NCBI GenBank assembly: GCA_023381355.1
Contig: JAMCUL010000016.1
Location: forward strand, 104,244-149,174
Direction: 5' to 3'
Length of the DNA: 44,931 nt
DNA from: Thermoplasmatota archaeon
GTDB lineage: Archaea; Thermoplasmatota; Thermoplasmata; Thermoplasmatales; Thermoplasmataceae
This document shows, piece by piece, positions 42,735-44,931 of the stretch (the stretch's first letter is position 1; the number at the start of each line of letters is the position of its first letter). The notes beneath the pieces are model-generated. The model saw only the letters and a list, made by a program, of their open reading frames with translations. It did no database searches and was not told where the DNA came from. The position numbers were made by a program, and so were the translations under genes.

Positions 42735-43123
42735 CGTATATTTGTACCGTAGAGGACGTCCTGACATCGTATGTAAGGCATAACGATCACAAGTTTGATT
42801 ATGACAATGAGGGAATAGCCCATAGGAAACACATTATTTCTAACAGGATAAGATACATTGGTAAGGAAACAAACACCCTTGATGAAACTCAAATTACAGG
42901 GATCAATGAGGATTCAAACCTTGAGTATGGGAATCTCAGGGAATTCTATGACTGGGTTTTATTATTAAAGCCTAAGGATGTCAGGGATAAGGGAATATCT
43001 GAAAGTGAATTGAAGAGACAAAAGGCTAAGATTAGATCAAGAAGGATGCTTAATCCTAAAACCAAGATTGTTAAAATTCTTCTACAATTGTATAAGAACC
43101 ACAATCTAAAGTTAAAAAAATAA
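42735..43123 (+). pseudogene. Start-less fragment with a Cas1-like C-terminus
   Basis: The frame is open from inside the end of the methylase gene to TAA at 43121-43123 (about 128 codons), but no ATG, GTG or TTG occurs near its front, so the 5' part of a gene has been lost. The tail F-Y-D-W-V, P-K-D-V-R-D-K-G-I-S-E-S-E-L, Q-K-A-K-I-R and P-K-T-K aligns position by position with the tail of the cas1-like frame at 38863-39196 (F-R-D-R-I, P-D-E-R-K-A-L-K-I-N-K-S-T-L, Q-K-K-K-I-K, K-K-T-K). The part before also aligns loosely (F-D-Y-D-N with Y-E-F-R-N). It may be a second, diverged cas1 relic. Confidence 0.45.
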
Positions 43124-43491
43124 TATCTTTAACCATAAATATTAGTTTATATGGGAGTGTCATTTTTTTCGTCTTATCTATATCCCAATATATAGCATGG
43201 GTCTGCCCGTATGCTATTATGAACATAATCAAGTCTTTTATTACATCTTAACTTTAGGTCTCTTCTTTATATGCTCGAAGGTCAATAGCAGTAAATAGCA
43301 AAGTGAAAAAAATGACATTACTGGCATTAACTACCATGAAGCGGGTACAACAAAGGCATTAAAAACAATGCCAAATTGAAAACAGAGAAAAATATCAAAG
43401 ATATTCAGAATATATCGAGCAAGGATCCCCCCACAACGGTGGACTGAATGGACTCACTGGACTAAAAGAAGTCCAAAAATTTCAGGTCAAT
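43124..43491. other. Non-coding stretch with short iterated repeats
   Basis: No intact gene is present. Part of the plus strand from about 43360 to the end has a coding look in one frame (E-K-Y-Q-R-Y-S-E-Y-I-E-Q-G) without a start. Three ggact words at exact 9-base steps lie near the end (43441, 43450, 43459), followed by an inverted agtcc at 43470-43474. Confidence 0.4.
43441..43474. repeat. Iteron-like triple direct repeat with inverted partner
   Basis: ggactgaat, ggactcact and ggactaaaa stand in tandem with 9-base spacing. An agtcc on the other side, at 43470-43474, pairs with a ggact. This looks like a small protein-binding cluster or origin-type iteron. It is only three units, so it may be coincidental. 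Confidence 0.4.
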
Positions 43492-44034
43492 CTATTTTGT
43501 TTTTTTTAAATCTCTTAGATATTCCATTACCATAGGGACAAACACGTTAATGTATATGACCTCTCCCGGGGTAAGTGCGCTGATATCTGATCTCCCCCAT
43601 TTCCTTAGGGCCTCCATGGCAATGTCGATCTGATTCAAGAGGGTTTGGCCTCTTGCCTTTCGGTATCTATCGAACAAGAACTCCCTCGTTTCCTCTGGGT
43701 AATCCTTGTATACATTCAGAACCTTCTGGGTCCAGAGATCTGCTGATCGCTTTACAGCCTCCGTTATGTCGATGGAAAGGCTCGTCCTTATTCCCTCTCT
43801 TCTCTCCCCACGCACATTTAATTCGTTAAGGATTACTGGCACCGTTTTTTTAACCAATATGCCAGCTTTGTCAATTTGCCTCAATGCCTTGGCGAAGGAA
43901 CGCTCAGTTATTCCCAGATTAGCAGTTACTGTATGCATAACCGCTTGACGTGTGGCTATCTTACCTTTCATCTCTATCCGTATTATCGTTTGTATTATGG
44001 CCCTCTGAACTGCAAATTCATCAAGTCTACCCAT
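43492..44034 (-). CDS. Winged-helix-like DNA-binding protein of unknown family
   Basis: The 180-residue protein has an N-terminal part that reads like a winged helix: A-V-Q-R-A-I-I-Q-T-I-I-R, T-R-Q-A-V-M-H-T-V, then R-S-F-A-K-A-L-R-Q-I-D-K-A-G-I-L-V-K-K. A helical C-terminal half carries A-D-L-W-T-Q-K-V-L. No exact family is recognised. Base composition and codon use are GC-richer than the restriction cassette next to it. It is divergent from the AbrB-like gene, with a shared promoter region (44035-44128), so it may regulate that gene or a resident plasmid-like element. Confidence 0.55.
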   Translation of the reverse strand: MGRLDEFAVQRAIIQTIIRIEMKGKIATRQAVMHTVTANLGITERSFAKALRQIDKAGILVKKTVPVILNELNVRGERREGIRTSLSIDITEAVKRSADLWTQKVLNVYKDYPEETREFLFDRYRKARGQTLLNQIDIAMEALRKWGRSDISALTPGEVIYINVFVPMVMEYLRDLKKTK

Positions 44035-44128
44035 CTAATTACATTAATGTTAAACTATTATTTAATATATGCGACATGAACTATAATTTTATAGAATTGT
44101 TCATACTTATTCATCGCTTCCGTAGATC
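44035..44128. promoter_or_regulatory. Divergent promoter region of the wHTH and AbrB-like genes
   Basis: AT-rich boxes point both ways: atatattaaata for the minus-strand gene (centred near 44065, about 31 bases from its ATG), and ctataattttatag for the plus-strand gene (44081-44094). This would allow coordinated control of the two small DNA-binding genes. Confidence 0.5.
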
Positions 44129-44326
44129 ATGGTACTTTTGATGAAATGGGAAAGCTATGTGAGAAAAAACGGGGCCACGATGTATATCTCACTGCCGCCT
44201 GACTACGTGAGGGCTCACCAGATCGATAAGGATGATCTTATGACGTTCTTTTTGAACCCCGATGGCAGCATTACGCTCAAAAGAACCGGCGAGGATGCCG
44301 AAACAACAAATGAGGGACAGAAATGA
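44129..44326 (+). CDS. AbrB/SpoVT-type small DNA-binding protein
   Basis: The 65-residue protein contains the swapped-hairpin AbrB pattern W-E-S-Y-V-R-K-N-G, M-Y-I-S-L-P-P-D-Y-V, I-D-K-D-D-L-M-T-F, D-G-S-I-T-L-K-R. Such proteins act as transcription regulators or antitoxins. The second ATG (44141) gives the more usual M-K-W-E-S start; the first (44129) lies at a reasonable distance from the TATA-like box. The last ~12 residues are acidic and extend beyond the fold. Confidence 0.75.
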   Translation: MVLLMKWESYVRKNGATMYISLPPDYVRAHQIDKDDLMTFFLNPDGSITLKRTGEDAETTNEGQK

Positions 44327-44434
44327 GATTAAAATCTTTCAACAATTCTTATGAAAGCATAAGGAAAAAATTAAACTTATACTGCCAGTCTGAAAGGCAT
44401 TATTATGCCAACGACCGGAGGAGACATGGAATAG

Positions 44435-44578
44435 CTACTTCTCAGTTCCCTTCAATTTTAGTTCGTTCAACGCAAAGTTCACTGCATGGGAAAGAGACGC
44501 AAAACGCTTCTTTTTTACTTCTTCTTCTGCCCACGCCAGCACTTCCTCATCCAAAGACACTGATACTTTTTTCTTCAT
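44435..44578 (-). CDS. Ribbon-helix-helix (RHH) protein, antitoxin-like
   Basis: A 47-residue product: K-K-K-V-S-V-S-L-D-E-E-V-L-A-W-A-E-E-E-V, then S-L-S-H-A-V-N-F-A-L-N-E-L. The N-terminal strand V-S-V-S-L and the S-x-S-x-A-V-x-x-A-L helix are the standard RHH/CopG/VapB pattern. The strand binds DNA in the major groove of a dimer. It is divergent from the second RHH gene, with an inverted repeat between them. The plus-strand frame opposite it (44323-44673) is Ser/Leu/Pro-rich and is rejected as its shadow. Confidence 0.75.
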   Translation of the reverse strand: MKKKVSVSLDEEVLAWAEEEVKKKRFASLSHAVNFALNELKLKGTEK

Positions 44579-44617
44579 CACTAATGAGCATCACATACGC
44601 CTTAATAGTAGTTATTG

Positions 44618-44673
44618 CTACCAAGTATGTAAAAGTAGTAAAAGTTAATAAAGAGGTAGGTATTACTTGGTAG
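44618..44673. promoter_or_regulatory. Inverted repeat between two divergent RHH genes (operator candidate)
   Basis: The 10-base arms CTACCAAGTA (44618-44627) and TACTTGGTAG (44664-44673) are perfectly complementary, with 36 bases between them. Between the arms the word gtaaaagt is repeated. The position, midway between two oppositely transcribed RHH genes, is exactly where an autoregulating antitoxin would bind. This is inference from symmetry and placement. Confidence 0.65.
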
Positions 44674-44687
44674 GAATAAGTGAGAAT

Positions 44688-44840
44688 ATGGACGAAGACA
44701 TGATCAAGATAAGCGTATCAATAAAACGTGAGGAACGGCAATTTCTGGACGAATTAGTAAGCACAGGTAGAGCAGCAAGCAGATCCCACGCCGTAAGGAT
44801 GGCTGTTCGTAAACTGGAGGATGAAAGCCATGGACGTTGA
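44688..44840 (+). CDS. Ribbon-helix-helix protein, antitoxin-like
   Basis: The 50-residue protein has I-K-I-S-V-S-I-K-R-E-E as DNA-binding strand, L-D-E-L-V-S-T-G-R-A-A as helix, then S-R-S-H-A-V-R-M-A-V-R-K-L. This is the ParD/CopG-type RHH pattern. Its last 11 bases overlap the start of the gene at 44830, and ggagg inside its 3' end serves as the ribosome-binding site of that gene. It is probably an antitoxin or transcription regulator of the following gene. Confidence 0.78.
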   Translation: MDEDMIKISVSIKREERQFLDELVSTGRAASRSHAVRMAVRKLEDESHGR

Positions 44841-44931
44841 TATAAAGCCCTTGAAACAAAAGGCGATAGTATTCCCGGAGCCTTTAAAATCACTTATTCT
44901 GAGCGAGCCGGATATTCTCGATGCAAGCGAC
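44830..44931 (+). CDS. Start of an unknown gene coupled to the RHH gene (partial)
   Basis: The frame starts with ATG at 44830 behind ggagg and runs off the right edge after 34 residues: M-D-V-D-I-K-P-L-K-Q-K-A-I-V-F, then P-E-P-L-K-S-L-I-L-S-E. The overlap with the RHH gene is typical for antitoxin-toxin pairs. The visible part does not match a toxin family that I can name, so toxin is only one option. Confidence 0.55.
   Translation, partial: MDVDIKPLKQKAIVFPEPLKSLILSEPDILDASD

Noticed and set aside
44323-44673. 116-residue plus-strand frame starting in an ATGA overlap with the AbrB-like gene
   Set aside because: Most of it is the reverse complement of the RHH gene at 44435-44578 and reads as Ser/Leu/Pro-rich shadow; the RHH pattern on the other strand is much better.

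Overview
This window looks like a chromosome segment of a Thermoplasmatales-type euryarchaeon. Several things point there. There is a group II chaperonin (thermosome) with a Gly/Met-rich tail. Archaeal information-processing genes are present: RNase P component 4, exosome Csl4, an archaeal Lsm, archaeosine synthase ArcS, archaeal PheS and a METTL5-type methylase. Many genes start at ATG, GTG or TTG about 24-31 nt after an AT-rich TATA-like box, the layout expected for leaderless transcription. A sulfide:quinone oxidoreductase-like flavoprotein with a DUF1641 partner fits sulfur-rich acidic habitats. The species cannot be named from the sequence alone.

Layout. 1-5 kb: the end of a probable dihydroorotase-like gene, the RNase P protein gene, a small unknown protein, a membrane-anchored unknown, a THUMP-like methyltransferase, an 850-base gene-poor gap and glutamyl-tRNA reductase. 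5-7.3 kb: an SbcD/Mre11-related phosphoesterase and pheS, divergent from one promoter region. 7.3-15.9 kb: a seven-gene minus-strand operon running from a 1013-residue surface protein through two unknown proteins, a MoxR AAA+ ATPase, a DUF58 protein and a polytopic membrane protein to an MTA/SAH deaminase-like amidohydrolase. 16-19.8 kb: arcS, then an RNA-processing cluster (csl4, a 50-residue protein, lsm, an unknown basic protein, METTL5-like). 19.8-23.2 kb: flavoprotein/DUF1641 pair, dienelactone hydrolase with a tiny partner, aquaporin. 23.4-31.3 kb: argF, sucD, sucC, thermosome, a tandem ThyX-like protein, then DUF35 and thiolase. 31.9-36.3 kb: thioesterase, an SRPBCC-like unknown, MarR regulator, tRNA-Glu(CTC) and an ADP-forming acyl-CoA synthetase fusion.

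From about 36.3 kb the window becomes accessory and partly decayed. It holds a gene-poor stretch with a possible IS3-type scrap, a membrane protein, a cyclase-family hydrolase and a truncated, frameshifted IS256-family element. The IS256 end abuts a 5'-truncated cas1-like reading frame. An AT-rich restriction-modification cassette (a 191-residue unknown plus a ~987-residue Type IIG-like enzyme) follows, and then a second start-less fragment whose C-terminal pattern aligns with the first cas1-like fragment. No CRISPR array is visible. The last 1.5 kb is dense in small DNA-binding proteins: a winged-helix-like protein, an AbrB-like protein, and two divergent ribbon-helix-helix proteins around a perfect inverted repeat. 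One of the latter overlaps a gene that runs off the end, which resembles a toxin-antitoxin or plasmid-maintenance module.

The strongest candidates for something undescribed are the restriction enzyme cassette between two cas1-like relics, the MoxR/DUF58 operon carrying a giant surface protein, and the divergent RHH module at the right edge. All functions are inferred by eye from motifs and context; no database search was run.
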